Origin: Dugong dugon
Lineage: Eukaryota; Chordata; Mammalia; Sirenia; Dugongidae
Length of the DNA: 64,000 bases
Direction: 5' to 3'
Assembly (NCBI GenBank): GCA_030035585.1
Contig: CM057465.1
Span: 5,369,501-5,433,500, forward strand
The notes under the pieces are model-generated. The model saw only the letters and a program-made list of their open reading frames with translations. It was not told the DNA's origin and made no database searches. Positions 1 to 10,542 of this stretch are shown here, piece by piece (position 1 is the stretch's first letter; each line of letters begins with the position of its first letter). Made by a program: the position numbers and the translations under genes.

Positions 1-349
1 AAGTGACGACAGTAGCTGCCATTTGCTGACCTCATTGTGTGTGCGGGCGCAGTGCTAATTGCTTTCATTCTTGGTCTGAGATTATTGCCCCTTTTCTAGG
101 GAAACGGGGGAAGCTGGAGAAGTGAAGGAGGTGCTGGGCTTACAGCTCAGACTCCAGGACGCTCTTGGTGGCGTATCATTTGCTTCTGAACGTGGTTTTG
201 AGGTTCGGGCCATTAGGAGACCTGCTGTTCTGAAGTTGCCCCTCAGGCTCTGGCCCGTCAGCCACAGCTCCCCCACTTTCTCACCTTCTGCTCGTGGGCA
301 GACCGCTTTCCATCTTTTCACCGGGGAAATGGGGTGCCACGGTTGGAAT
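1..349. other. Intron, no recognisable element
   Basis: This intronic stretch upstream of the first exon shows no coding similarity and no repeat family that I recognise. Confidence 0.5.
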
Positions 350-765
350 TGTGTCTCCCCAAAAGTTATGTTGAAGTCCTAGCCCCCTAGAACCTCAGAA
401 TGTGACCGACCTCATTTGGAAAGAGGGTCATTGCAGATGTGAAGAATGAAGATGTGGTCGTTAGGGTGGGCCCTGATCTCTTCGTGACTGGTGTCCTCTG
501 AGAACAGGAGAGACAGAGGGAATACGGGCAGGTGAAAGAGGAGCAGAGGTTGGAGTGACGGTGCCGGTAGCTAAGGAATCCTGGAGCCCCCAGAAGCTGA
601 GAGGGACAAAGAAGTGTCTGTGGAGAGAGTGCAGCGCTTGCCGACACCCTCACTTTAGACTTCTAGGTCCAGGGCTGAGAGAGAATAAATGGCTGTTGCT
701 TGAAGCCACAGATTGTGGTGCTCTGCTAGGCAGCCCTGGGACTCTAATTTATGAGCTAACCATGG
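350..765 (+). mobile_element. Old MaLR-type solo LTR
   Basis: The stretch runs from 'gaattgtgtctccccaaaag' to a polyadenylation signal 'gagaataaat', followed by 'gaagccacagattgtggtgc'. This is the layout of mammalian MaLR (MST/MLT1-like) LTRs. It is diverged and carries no internal viral gene. Confidence 0.7.
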
Positions 766-1898
766 CCCCCCAGCGGTTTACCGTGAGAGTTTGGGGAGCA
801 CAGGATGTGCCTGGCACGGTTCTGGTTGCCATTACTCTCCCCGCCCCCCTCACCTGTAAAACGAGCGGGTTCACCCTGCAACAGCGTCAAGCCCTGAGCC
901 CTAGTGGCCGGGCCTGGGTCGTTGTCCTCTGCCCACTCTCAGCACTGAGGCCCTGCTCTGTGCCCTGAGCCCTGTGCTCCAAAGGCCACCCTGTGGGCAC
1001 TAGCTCCCGGAAGCTAGGAGTGCCTCGGGATCCCCAACCACACTGTGTCTCATGCGGCTTGATGTTGAAAGCAAAGGAAACACCAGTCCTTCTAAATCGA
1101 ATGGGTCCCCAAGTCTTCTGGGCAGCACCTTGGAGCATGTGATGGGTGTTAGCTTAGGGTTTGCGATGTGGGCACATGTATAGTCATTGCCACCCACTGC
1201 GTGGTGCATCTGCAGCCCTCGGTCACGTAGGTGGTGACTGTTGGCAGCAAATCAGCTGCAGGAAGGGTCCCCGTTGGAGGCTGACCTGAGCAGGTGTCCA
1301 GAAGTCCTGGTGCCAAAGCAAGACGACCTATGTTGGAAGCTGGCAAAGGAAGCCTGTTGGCCCGAGAACACACAGAAACTAGAAAATAGTGACGTTTCAT
1401 TACATGTCTGCACAACGTAATGGTGTGTCCACCGCCACTGGTGTGTAGTACTGGTGAAATCATTTGGCAACAACTGATGGATAATTCGCTAATGCGTGAA
1501 GATGCTGAACAATCAGGTCAGCGGGAAGTCACTGAGTGGTTTGTAGGTGTGACTTCAAAAGCGAAGTAATAAAAAAATTCTCCCAAAGTCTTTACAGAAG
1601 ACCAGTTACACTTTTTGGGGCTGTGGTTGCAGGTGGGACAGGGCCCTCCGAGACACGTGGACCCTCTGTGCCCCCTGAACGGAGCAGCTGGAGCATGAGC
1701 TGGGTTGCTCTTCATTTCAGGCGGTTCCTCTCACGGTCTCTCTCTTCTCCTGTTTCAAGCTTCTGTTGGCCAAGTGCCTGGGGATCCCCAGTGGGCTCTG
1801 TTTTCCCGGCCACCTCTCATTCCTTCTCTGCTCTTCCTTGTTCTCGCCCCCTTCTTCCCCTGGACCCCTTCTTTTTACTTGCATTGTTCAGACCCCAC
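766..1898. other. Intron, no recognisable element
   Basis: I see no coding similarity, no tandem repeat and no clear interspersed repeat here. Short open frames on both strands look like chance. Confidence 0.5.
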
Positions 1899-1912
1899 TG
1901 TCTTAGTCATCT

Positions 1913-2074
1913 AAAAAAAAACCCTTGCCATCGAGTCAATGCCGACTCATAGCAACCCTACAGGACAGAGTAGAACTGCCCCACAGGGTTTGCAAGGAGC
2001 AGCTGGTGGGTTCAAACTGCTGATCTTTTGGTGAGCAGCCGAGCTTTTAACCACTGCGCCACCAGGGCTTCTTG
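1913..2074 (-). mobile_element. AfroSINE, nested in LTR
   Basis: It reads 'ccatcgagtcaatgccgact' at its left and 'ctgcgccaccagggctt' at its right. A slightly decayed target duplication flanks it: 'ttagtcatct' at 1903 and 'ttagttatct' at 2075. Confidence 0.88.
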
Positions 2075-2458
2075 TTAGTTATCTGCCGCTACTAATATAG
2101 AAGAACCACAAGTGGGGGCTTTAACAAACAGAAGTTTGTTTTCTCACGGTTTAGAGGCCAGAAGTCCAAATTCAGGATGTCAGCTCTAGGGGAAGGCTTT
2201 CTCTATTCTGTTGGCTCTGGAAGAAGGTCCTTGTCTCTTTGAGCTTCTGCTCCTGGGCGATCTTCATGTGACTTGGCATCTCTCTTCCCCATTTCTGCCT
2301 ATACTTGTTTAATCTCTTTTATATCTCAAAAGAGATTGACTCAAGATACACCCTGCACTAATCCTGCCTCATTAACATAACAAAGACAACCCATTCCCAA
2401 ATGAGATTATAACCACAGGCATAGAGGTGAAGAATTACAACACATATTTTTGGGGGGA

Positions 2459-2626
2459 CCCCTGGTGGTGCAGTGGTTAAGAGCTATGGTGAGCTGCAGC
2501 TGCTAACCAAAAGGTTGGCAGTTCGAATCCACCAGCCTATCCTTGGAAACTCTATGGGGCAGTTCTACTCTGTCCTATAGGGTCACTATGAGTCGGAATC
2601 TACTTGACGGCAATGAGTTTTTTTTA
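2459..2626 (+). mobile_element. AfroSINE, nested in LTR
   Basis: It reads 'cctggtggtgcagtggttaa' at its head and 'tatgagtcggaatctacttg' near its tail, followed by a T-rich end. It lies in the opposite orientation to the other SINE in the same LTR. Confidence 0.88.
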
Positions 2627-2662
2627 GGGGGGAGGGTGGGACACAATTCAATCCATAAAACT

Positions 2663-3389
2663 CCCCTCCTGGTCTTGCTTGGGTTCCTTCTCTAGTTCTC
2701 TGCCTCTAGCAGTGGGCAGGTTCTTGCTGGGAGGGCACAGTGCAGGACGTGTAACACTGACAGCTACCTGCTCTCACCAGCTCTTCTCCTGCCTTGGTCA
2801 AAAGAGAAACTCGCCAAAGAGAAACCTACCAAAGAGGATTAGGAGGGAAGCAAGTATGGCACTGAGCTGATCCCAGGGTTAATTAAGCTCTTCTGCCTGC
2901 CCACTCCACCCCTAAAGCATGCAGCTTGTTGTACGGGTATTTTGTTGTTCGTGTTTGTCATCAGTTCTTGCTGGCATTCTAAGGAGAGGGGATTTGAGGT
3001 GCAGATGTGAACTACTGATTTTACGTAAGTCAACGATAAGGCTGAGGTAGGTGTTTGAGGCTGGTTCAGGCAGACTCCTGCTGCCTGAAAACAGATAAAC
3101 TAGCCTTGAGTCAAAGGAAGGAATTTCTCTCACTTAATCTCTGCTGACAGAGACATCCAGCTAACTCAGGAAACAGCCCTCACTTCATTCAGCAGCTTTC
3201 CAGGGTTCTCTGTAACCGGAGACGCCAGGGAGACATGGTACAACTCAACAGCCCAGAGCCCTCAAGGCAAATGGGGTAGTTTTCCTCAGGACCACTGGGG
3301 CAGGAGGCAGATTTCTGAGAAAGTGTTTCTCTCTTGTCAGAATAATCAGCTTTTTACTCTTTGCATGCTTAAAGTTCTGACAGGTATAT
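2663..3389. other. Intron, no recognisable element
   Basis: No coding similarity or repeat was recognised in this stretch. Confidence 0.5.
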
Positions 3390-3830
3390 TCATTTTCATG
3401 CATTTATTCATTCTTTGATCCTTTCATCCATTCATTTATTATTAAGCACTCACATGGGTGGGACTTTGTTATAGGCTCTAGGATGTAGCAGTGGACAAGA
3501 GTCATAATCCCTCCCCCCAAAGATAGTACATTCTTATAAACAAATACATAAATCTGGATAATTTCCAAAATAAACTTGTGTGCTGTAATAGACAGATGGA
3601 TTAGGGGGTGCATATTAGATAAAATGAGTCAGGAAGGTCCCTGAGAAGGTGATATTGGTGTGAGATTTGAAGAGCCACGGAAGATTGTTTCAGACAGAGG
3701 GAATGGCAGATGCAAAGGCCCTGTGGCAGGAGAGAGCTTGGTGTTTGGGAGCAAAAGGATGCCAGTGTGGCTGGAGTGTGGTGGTAGAGACTGAAGGCCA
3801 TAGGCCTTGAGATGGTCTCTCAACACTAGC
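3390..3830 (+). mobile_element. L2 LINE 3' relic
   Basis: The order of 'catttattcattc', 'tataggctctaggatgtagc', 'gcaaaggccctgtggcagga' and 'gccagtgtggctggagtgtg' follows the 3' end of ancient L2 elements. It is much diverged. Confidence 0.7.
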
Positions 3831-4254
3831 ATCCCTGTGGGAGCAGAGGCCGCGTCTGTCTGCCCAGGTGTTCATGTGGGGGATCTCTTTCCAATACCAG
3901 GAGATTCGCTGCATGTGCTTTCTGTCCAAACATCTCTAGTTGGTCTACTGGCTGTGTGTCATACTTCGAGAACATTGTGCAAATGTAATCTTTGCAAGTT
4001 ATACAGAACGTAGAACCAGATTCACCCATGGAATTGGGTTGGCTACTTCCAGCAGAGAACGTCATTGGTCAGGTTTTTTATGGCTTGTCAAATCTTGATG
4101 TAACCGGAGTCTTTCTGGAAGCACGGACCCATGTTCTTCCTTCCTTTGGCTGGGCTTGTCATTTCTGGCTTGCCTCTTGTATCCACGTCTGCCACTGGTA
4201 AACCCTCCATTCTGAGTCACTCACCATGTGACATGCTTCTGCTTGGTCCCTCAG

Positions 4255-4370
4255 GTTTGCCACCCAAGAAAGGAATGCCTTACTGCTCTACAATGGTCGC
4301 TTCAATGAGAAGCACGATTTCATCGCCCTGGAGATTGTGGGCGAGCAAGTGCAGCTCACCTTCTCTGCAG
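4255..4370 (+). CDS. CELSR1: CELSR1 exon: laminin-G 1, middle part
   Basis: This 116-bp exon lies between a 'ccctcag' acceptor and a 'gtaagg' donor. Its first base completes a codon from an upstream exon outside the window. It then reads FATQERNALLLYNGR followed by HDFIALEIV and ends FSAG with one base carried over (phase 1). The LLLYNG and ALEI segments are typical beta-strands of a laminin-G sandwich, here the first laminin-G domain of CELSR1. The human protein differs at only a few of these residues as far as I recall. I see no other coding exon between position 1 and this one. Confidence 0.95.
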
Positions 4371-4489
4371 GTAAGGCCTCTTCCACATGAAGGAACAGCT
4401 CTCTGAACGCTTCAAGCGCTTTGTCCCTTAAAACTGCTCCAGTCCTGGGCAGCCCCTTCAAGCATGCTCACCCTTTGGCCCCCTAAAGA

Positions 4490-4870
4490 AAGAAAGCCAA
4501 AGTGTACGAAGATGTTCACTGCATTATTGTTTATAATGCCAAAACATAGAAGATACAGCTCGAATTTCCAAAAATCAGGCAATCATTCAGTAAAATGTGG
4601 TACATTTGTAGCTTTAGCATATTTACAAAGCCTTTAACAGTGTTTTTTACAGGGAGATTTTAACAGTATAGGGAGATGCTTCACTACATAAACATAAAGA
4701 CGGTGTGCACATAGGAAAAGGACTGGAGGAAAGTGTACCAAGACGTCAACCATGATTGTCTCTGCGTGGAGGGATTATGCAACTTTTCACTTTTGTTTTT
4801 GGGGATCTGTATTTTCTAATTTTGGTAAAATGTACTGTTTTAGTTTTTAATATATATCCAGATCATGTGA
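4490..4870 (+). mobile_element. Old LINE-1 3' fragment
   Basis: Phrases such as 'ttcactgcattattgtttat', 'gtggtacatttgtagc' and 'ggtgtgcacataggaaaagg' match the 3' untranslated part of old mammalian L1 elements. The rest of this intron up to about 5859 shows nothing I recognise. Confidence 0.65.
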
Positions 4871-5859
4871 TCCACTAGTTAAAAAAAAAATCTGGGTAGC
4901 TCTGATGTTGAAAATATTTCACACCTTTTGAAAGCTTTAAGGAGAAAGACAGAGTGCAGGTGTTTATGTTTTTGGAGGCTTGGTGGAGACTATATCTGAT
5001 TGTGCTCAGTTTTGATAATACAAACCTGAGAATAACTTAGAGCTACCACTGAGATTCACCCAGGGTGATCCCCCGTTAGGAATTTTCTGGATTAAATTGG
5101 GATGCATGTTTCAGTGTGTTAATGGTGCCCAGACAGGGACCCTTCAGCTGTGAGTAGCTTTTCTTCGTGCCTTCCTGCATCGGGCCCAGTGCTCATGATT
5201 TTCTGGGTGGACTCCCTCTGGCCATCAGATGCCTTGCTGGGTGTGGGTGACGTGCCCACCCACCCTTGCTCTTTGGGCTGGCATAGACGCTGCCGGGAGA
5301 ACCATGAGGCTCATGGGCTTGGTCCTTTAGAATGTCCAGGCTTTCTCAGATCAGAGTTGGAACGAGGTTTCCGGGTGCAGGCTGGGGTTTTCAGCCAAAT
5401 GCCAGGCACTTTGAATGAAGCATTCAAATAGAAGAGGAAGTAGGCCATTTTTAAACTATGTCCTTAATTTTTTAGTCAAGGAATAAAATGAGTGGTCTGT
5501 AATACAAACTGTCTCGAGCCCTTGCTCGGTGGTCATGTTATTTAGCAAAAGCCCCTCAGCAGCACAGGACCCTCGGATGGTTCCACAGCCACACAGTCTC
5601 CAGGTGCCCATTGTGACTCCCAGGCTCAGTGGGGTGGGATGCTCCTCCTCTCCCTGGATTCCTATCTGCAGACCCATGCCCCTCGTTTCTGGAATGTCCA
5701 GCTGGTTTCCTGGGGACTGCATCTCCTGTCCCAGGCTTGGTGATGGCTGACCCTGCCCTTTTGTGCATGCGAAGCTGCTTCCTCCCAGCCGCCTGCTTAA
5801 CCTGGAGTGCACACCAGCACCCCCGAGGGCGTTGAAAAATTACACCTGCGTATAATACC

Positions 5860-6003
5860 AGTCCTGGTGGTGCAGTGGTTAAGAGCTACGGCTGCTAACC
5901 AACAGGTCGGCAGTTTGAATCCACCAGCCACTTGGAAACCCTACAGGGCAGATCTGTCCTATCAGGCTGCTGAGTCAGAATCAACCCCACGGCAATGGAT
6001 TAG
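5860..6003 (+). mobile_element. AfroSINE
   Basis: It starts 'gtcctggtggtgcagtggtt' and ends 'cccacggcaatggat'. The middle is short of the usual 'cagttctac' segment. Confidence 0.85.
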
Positions 6004-6860
6004 ATACTTCTTTGTCACAACGCCAGCCCCGCTGAGGCAGGAGCTCCAGGACCAGAAGTGACATCGATGCCTCCCCCACAAAGAGACATAGCCGTATTCT
6101 GTGACCTCACGGTGACATGCTGTGTGACATTGTAGTATGTCGTTCAGAACACGGGAAAGTACTTGTTACCTACAAAGTGAACAGTGTAAGGGACAGAACT
6201 GCCTCAGTTGGGATTTTGCCTGTGTCAATGCAGTGCAGAAAGGAGGGACCCCGCTAAGGTGTAACCCTGATTGCTCCCGGAAATTACAGCACAAAGACGT
6301 GGTGTGGCTGGAGGGTGGTGGAGGGCCAGGGCGGCAGGTGGCTGGGGTGGGGGAGGAGGGGCTGGTGCGGGGCATGGAGCTGCTGAGCTTGTCGTGGTTG
6401 GGTTCCCCTTCTCTACACGTTTTAACATTTTTCCTGTTTGAAACAGTGCATGTGAGTGACTTTCCTCATCAGAAAAGGGAAGCTTAGGGGCAGGCCCTGA
6501 GTAACTGGGAAGGGGTGGTGATGTGCCCTGTGACCTTGCGTGGACGGGGACATGTGGCCTGTGGCTGTGGAGCACTCGGGGAAAGGCCATGTGGGTGGTT
6601 GGCAGGTAACCTTCCAAGGCCCTGAGCTGGAGGGGAGCCCCTGTTTTCCTTGACAGCCCCCCAGCAGCCTTCATGGTTGGGGTCAAGTCCTCAGATGTGG
6701 GTGGAGCAGTGGGTGCCTGGGGTTGGGTGCTGCAGGAGGGGCAGGAGCGCGGCCACGTTTCTGAACGGGGTGCCCCCACCCTGCGCACAGCCTCACGGCC
6801 AGACCCCGGGTCGCCGACTGGCAGTGACCTTTGTTTCTGTCTCTTCCTTCCTCCTTGCAG
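6004..6860. other. Intron, GC-rich, no recognisable element
   Basis: This GC-rich stretch leads to the acceptor at 6860. A long open frame on the opposite strand is best explained by base composition. Confidence 0.5.
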
Positions 6861-6949
6861 GTGAGACCACCACGACAGTGGCACCGCAGGTGCCCGGGGG
6901 TGTGAGTGACGGGCGGTGGCACTCTGTACAGGTGCAGTACCACAACAAG
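6861..6949 (+). CDS. CELSR1: CELSR1 exon: laminin-G 1, continued
   Basis: This 89-bp exon starts after 'ctccttgcag' and ends before 'gtagga'. It completes the split Gly codon, then reads ETTTTVAPQVPGGVSDGRWH and SVQVQYHNK, ending in phase 0. 'DGRWHSVQV' is the hallmark laminin-G motif in which the Trp-His pair packs into the sandwich core. The following intron is 22.4 kb, the longest fully contained here, and holds most of the SINE and LINE content of the window. Confidence 0.96.
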
Positions 6950-7033
6950 GTAGGACCGGGCGCCCGCGTCCTGCCCGCGGAGCCTGGGGCAGCCGGCCGT
7001 GGTCTCCCAGCAGGTGTTCTGTCCTAAGATGTT

Positions 7034-7230
7034 TAACCCATTGCCGTCGAGTCCATTCCGACTCACAGCAACCCTACAGGATGAGTGGAACTGCCCCACA
7101 AGGTTTCCAAGGCTGTGATCTTTACGGAAGCAGACTGCCACACCTTTCTCCCGAGGAGTGGCTGGTGGGTTCAAACTGCCCACCTTTCGGTAGCAGCTGA
7201 GCACTTAACCACTGTGCCACCAGGGCTCCT
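7034..7230 (-). mobile_element. AfroSINE, long form
   Basis: It reads 'cattgccgtcgagtccattc' to 'actgtgccaccagggctcct' and includes the internal 'gatctttacggaagcagact' segment that defines the long form. Confidence 0.88.
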
Positions 7231-7523
7231 TCTTTAAGACATTTACACTCTGAAATTTAAAAAAAAAAGACTCTGGCAGAGAAAGTGATTTCAGAAGTAA
7301 GCGTTTGTCGAGGGTCTGGTGTGACTGCCTCAGCCCTGTGCTAGGGCAGGGGCATTCTCGGGCCAGGGAGAGGGACAAGACCCCAGAGGTCACCCTACAG
7401 TGTGGCAAGGATGCAGAAAGAATGCATTCATTTGCAGGGACTCTGGCTGGGGTCTTTACTGATGGCTAAAATTCCAGGCCACTCAGACATCACTCCAAAG
7501 TCAAAATTGTTCATTGTACCAGG

Positions 7524-7892
7524 TGTTAGGGATTGAATTGTGTCCCCTGAAAATTTGTGTTGTAAATCCTAACCTCTGTGCCTGTGTTTATAATCCCATT
7601 TGGGAATGGGTTGTCTTTGTTATGTTAATGAGGCAGGATTAGTGTAGGGTGTATCTTAAGTCCATCTCTTTTGAGATATGAAAGAGATTAAACACACAGA
7701 GGCAGAGATGGGGGAAGAGAGATGCCACATCACATGAAGATCACCCAGGAGCAGAAGCTGCACAGCTGACAGAGAGAAAGCTTTCCCTTAGAGCCAGCGC
7801 TAGCCTCCTAAACTGTAAGAAAATAAATTTCTGTTTGTCAAAGCCACCCCCTTATGGTATTTCTGTTTTAGCAGCACTAGGTAAGTAAGACA
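7524..7892 (+). mobile_element. MaLR-type solo LTR
   Basis: It starts 'tgttagggattgaattgtgt' and ends 'gcactaggtaagtaagaca', with a polyadenylation signal in 'gaaaataaatttctgtttgt'. It has the TG...CA termini expected of an LTR; I could not find a clear target duplication. Confidence 0.78.
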
Positions 7893-8931
7893 GTGGGTAT
7901 AACTCGAGCATCACAGTGCGGTCCCGGGAAATGCCAGGGCACTGGGGGTGTTCTGAGTTCTGCCTCATTTGACTGTTACTTGGTTTGTCTGGAAACACAT
8001 TGTTGGTTTTTGCATCAAGATGCCCCGCTTGGCTTTGCTGTGGTTTTGCAGACACTTCCCTCCTTGCTCAGACCGTCCAGGCCACCTCCCCTTGAACTGC
8101 TCTGTGTTGGGGCTTGCCCACCCGTACTGGCTCAGCCCTGTCTCACCCAAAGGCCTCCCAGAGGGGCTTCGCTGAACCTGGCTGGCAAACCAGGGTTCTC
8201 TCCCCTCTGTCAGAATTAGGCTGTGGAGGAAAGTGGCTTCTGGTTTTCGTATCCACCAGGTTCCAGTTTTTCAGAAGCACCAGTGAATGGCACTTGCCCC
8301 CCAGCACTTGGGCCTGAGGTCACTGTGTCATCAGCGACCCCCCTACACAGGTATAGCAGTGATCACCTGCACGGTGGCCCCTAAACAGGCCGCTAGCAGT
8401 GAACACCCCCAGGGGACCCCCAAACAGGCCCCAGCAGTGACCACCACCCCCCAAACAGGCCCCAGCAGTGGCCTCGGATTTTTTCCTAAGTCTCGTACCC
8501 GTGGTGGGAGCTGCCTGCTGCCCATTGGTGCTGCCCAGGGAAGCCCCTGATGTGTGTGCAAAGTGCCTCGCTCCATTTGTGATGGGGGCAAAGGAGATGT
8601 TGGGGGGGGGGGGTCTGGAGTGCACATCTGAGGCGACTGGGGACAAAGTGTCATTCTTGGAATTTTAAGCAATAGGGAGGGGGTGCCCATATGTGCCAGG
8701 GGCAGGGTCTGGGCCAGTGGCGAGTGGCTGCTACTGTCACTTCTGTCACTTCTCTGGAAATGGCAGTGAGCAGCCCATGGGCAGCTGGTTGGAAGCATGG
8801 GCGAATAAGTAGAGGAGGTGGGGTGGGGGCTTGGTGGTCTGGCAAAAGAAAGAGGATGGGCTTCTGCTAATACAGAGAGATACATTTACCACAATGGCCT
8901 TGTTTCGAAGACTCTCACTTTTGCGTGGAGT
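7893..8931. other. Intron with a three-unit tandem repeat
   Basis: Within 8362-8470 a unit of about 34 bp recurs, marked by 'aaacaggcc' and 'agcagtg'. A run of G follows at about 8600. The rest shows no recognised element. Confidence 0.6.
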
Positions 8932-9060
8932 GGTGTAAACGGTTAACGTGCTTGGCTGTTACCTGAAGGGTTGGCAGTTCGAGTCCACTCAGAGGTACCT
9001 CGGAAGAAAGGCCTGGTGGTCTACTTCTGAAAAATCAGCTACTGAAAACCCTGTGGAGAA
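8932..9060 (+). mobile_element. Diverged AfroSINE-like element
   Basis: The core 'gggttggcagttcgagtcca' and the following 'ggcctggtggtctacttctg' match other AfroSINEs here, but the head is 'gtggtgtaaacggttaacgt'. It may be another subfamily. Confidence 0.7.
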
Positions 9061-10175
9061 AAAAATCAATCACAAAAGGGTAAATATTGTATGACCTCAC
9101 GTATACAAAAATACAAGAAAAGGCAAATGTATAGAGACCAAAGTTTATTAGTGGTTAGCAGGGGCAGGAGGGAGGGGGAGGGAGAGACTAACGGGGATGG
9201 AAAAATCCCATTGATTTAAGGGTAGGGTGCGCAGCCGATTAATGTAAGTGCCGTCAATAAGTTGTACCTGTAAAAAGTTGAACTGGCAAAAGTTGTGTGA
9301 TAGACATATTTACAATCACGGGAAAAAAAAAAAAAGAGTAGCTGCAGAAGCTGCTTATACACAGCCAAATGCCTCATGGGATTTGGGTCCTTGGCTTGGC
9401 GCTTTAGGGTCATGGTTTCATGGGACATCCTAGTTAATTGGCCTAATTATGTGTTTAGTGCTTCTGTTCTACCTCCTAGTTTGTTGCGTAGTGCCTGGGG
9501 TCTTAAAAGCTTGCAAGCAGCCTTCCGGGTATAGCAACTGGTCTCCGTTCGCCTGGAGCAACAAAGGAAGAAGTAGAGTCAGGAATAGGAGGAGGAAATC
9601 GAATGTATGGTTGACTGCCTCCATGAACAACTGCCTCCTTTGTCATGAGACCAGAAGAACTGGATGGTGCCCGGCTACCATTGCTGAACGTTTTGATCAA
9701 AGATTCCATAGAAGAATCCGGATCAGAGAGGGAAAAGACAGAACAGGACTTCTAATTCTCATGGACTCCAGACTTCCTGGAGCCACGGAGGCTGGATGAA
9801 CCCCTGAAACTATTGCCCTGAGATCATCTTTAAACCTTAAACCAAAAATAACCCCTGAAGTCTTCTTAAAACCAAACAACAGTTTAGCTTAACTAGCGGA
9901 AACTGCCTGCCTTGAGCATCGTGCTCTTTTATGAACTATTTATGTAGGATTGCACTGACAACAATAACCTGAAAGTCTAGACAGGAACCTTAGGGGGCAG
10001 TGAGTTTACGTCAGTGGGGGAGAAACAACTCGGAGAAGGGGGGTGAGAATGGTCGTACGACTCGGAGAATGCAGTCAGTGTCACTGAATTGTACATGTAG
10101 AGACTGCTGAACTGTTGCACGTTTTGCTGTGTGTATTCTCAGCAACAACAACAAAATAAATAAAATTTAAAGAAA
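9061..10175 (+). mobile_element. LINE-1 3' end
   Basis: A long 3' untranslated type sequence ends in 'cagcaacaacaacaaaataa' and A-rich bases. Its 'ggtcttaaaagcttgcaagc' and 'gagcaacaaaggaagaagta' have relatives, in reverse orientation, at 43900-44010, which shows a shared repeat family. The polyA end suits an L1; I infer the family. Confidence 0.6.
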
Positions 10176-10182
10176 AGAAAAC

Positions 10183-10255
10183 CGTACAGAGCACAGTTCT
10201 ACTCTGACACACGGGGGTCTTCATGAGTCAGAGCTGACTTAACAGCAGCAGGTAC
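10183..10255 (+). mobile_element. AfroSINE 3' part
   Basis: Only the tail half is seen: 'cacagttctactctgacaca', then 'catgagtcagagctgactta'. Confidence 0.65.
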
Positions 10256-10332
10256 TGGTACTACTTTTTGCATGAAATGGTGGCCACCTGTGGCTGTTGG
10301 GACAATTAGTAGCCACTGTGAACACACCTGAA

Positions 10333-10542
10333 GGAGCTCTGGTGGCACAGTGGTTAAGTGCTCGGCTGTGAATTGAAAGGTTGGCGGTTCGAACCCTGCA
10401 GCCGCTCCTCGGGAAAAAAGACGTGGCAGTCTGCTTCCATCGAGATCACAGCCTTGGAAACTCTGGGGAGCAGTTCTGTTCTGTCCTGTAGGGGCGCTGT
10501 GAGTCGGAATCGACTGGACGGCAATGGGTTTGTTTCTGGTTT
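10333..10542 (+). mobile_element. AfroSINE, long form
   Basis: It reads 'gagctctggtggcacagtgg' to 'cgactggacggcaatgggtt', with the internal 'ggcagtctgcttccatcgag'. Confidence 0.88.

Larger units (their letters stand above)
1899..2662 (-). mobile_element. MaLR-type solo LTR split by two AfroSINEs
   Basis: It starts 'tgtcttagtcatct' and ends 'cacaattcaatccataaaa', the reverse complement of the LTR family also seen at 7524, 17889, 21381 and 47510. Two AfroSINEs (about 1913-2074 and 2459-2626) sit inside it and are therefore younger. Confidence 0.75.

Noticed and set aside
6225-6884. 219-codon open frame on the - strand overlapping a CELSR1 exon region
   Set aside because: It is antisense to an intron and reaches an exon; Pro/Ser-rich composition fits GC-rich noise.
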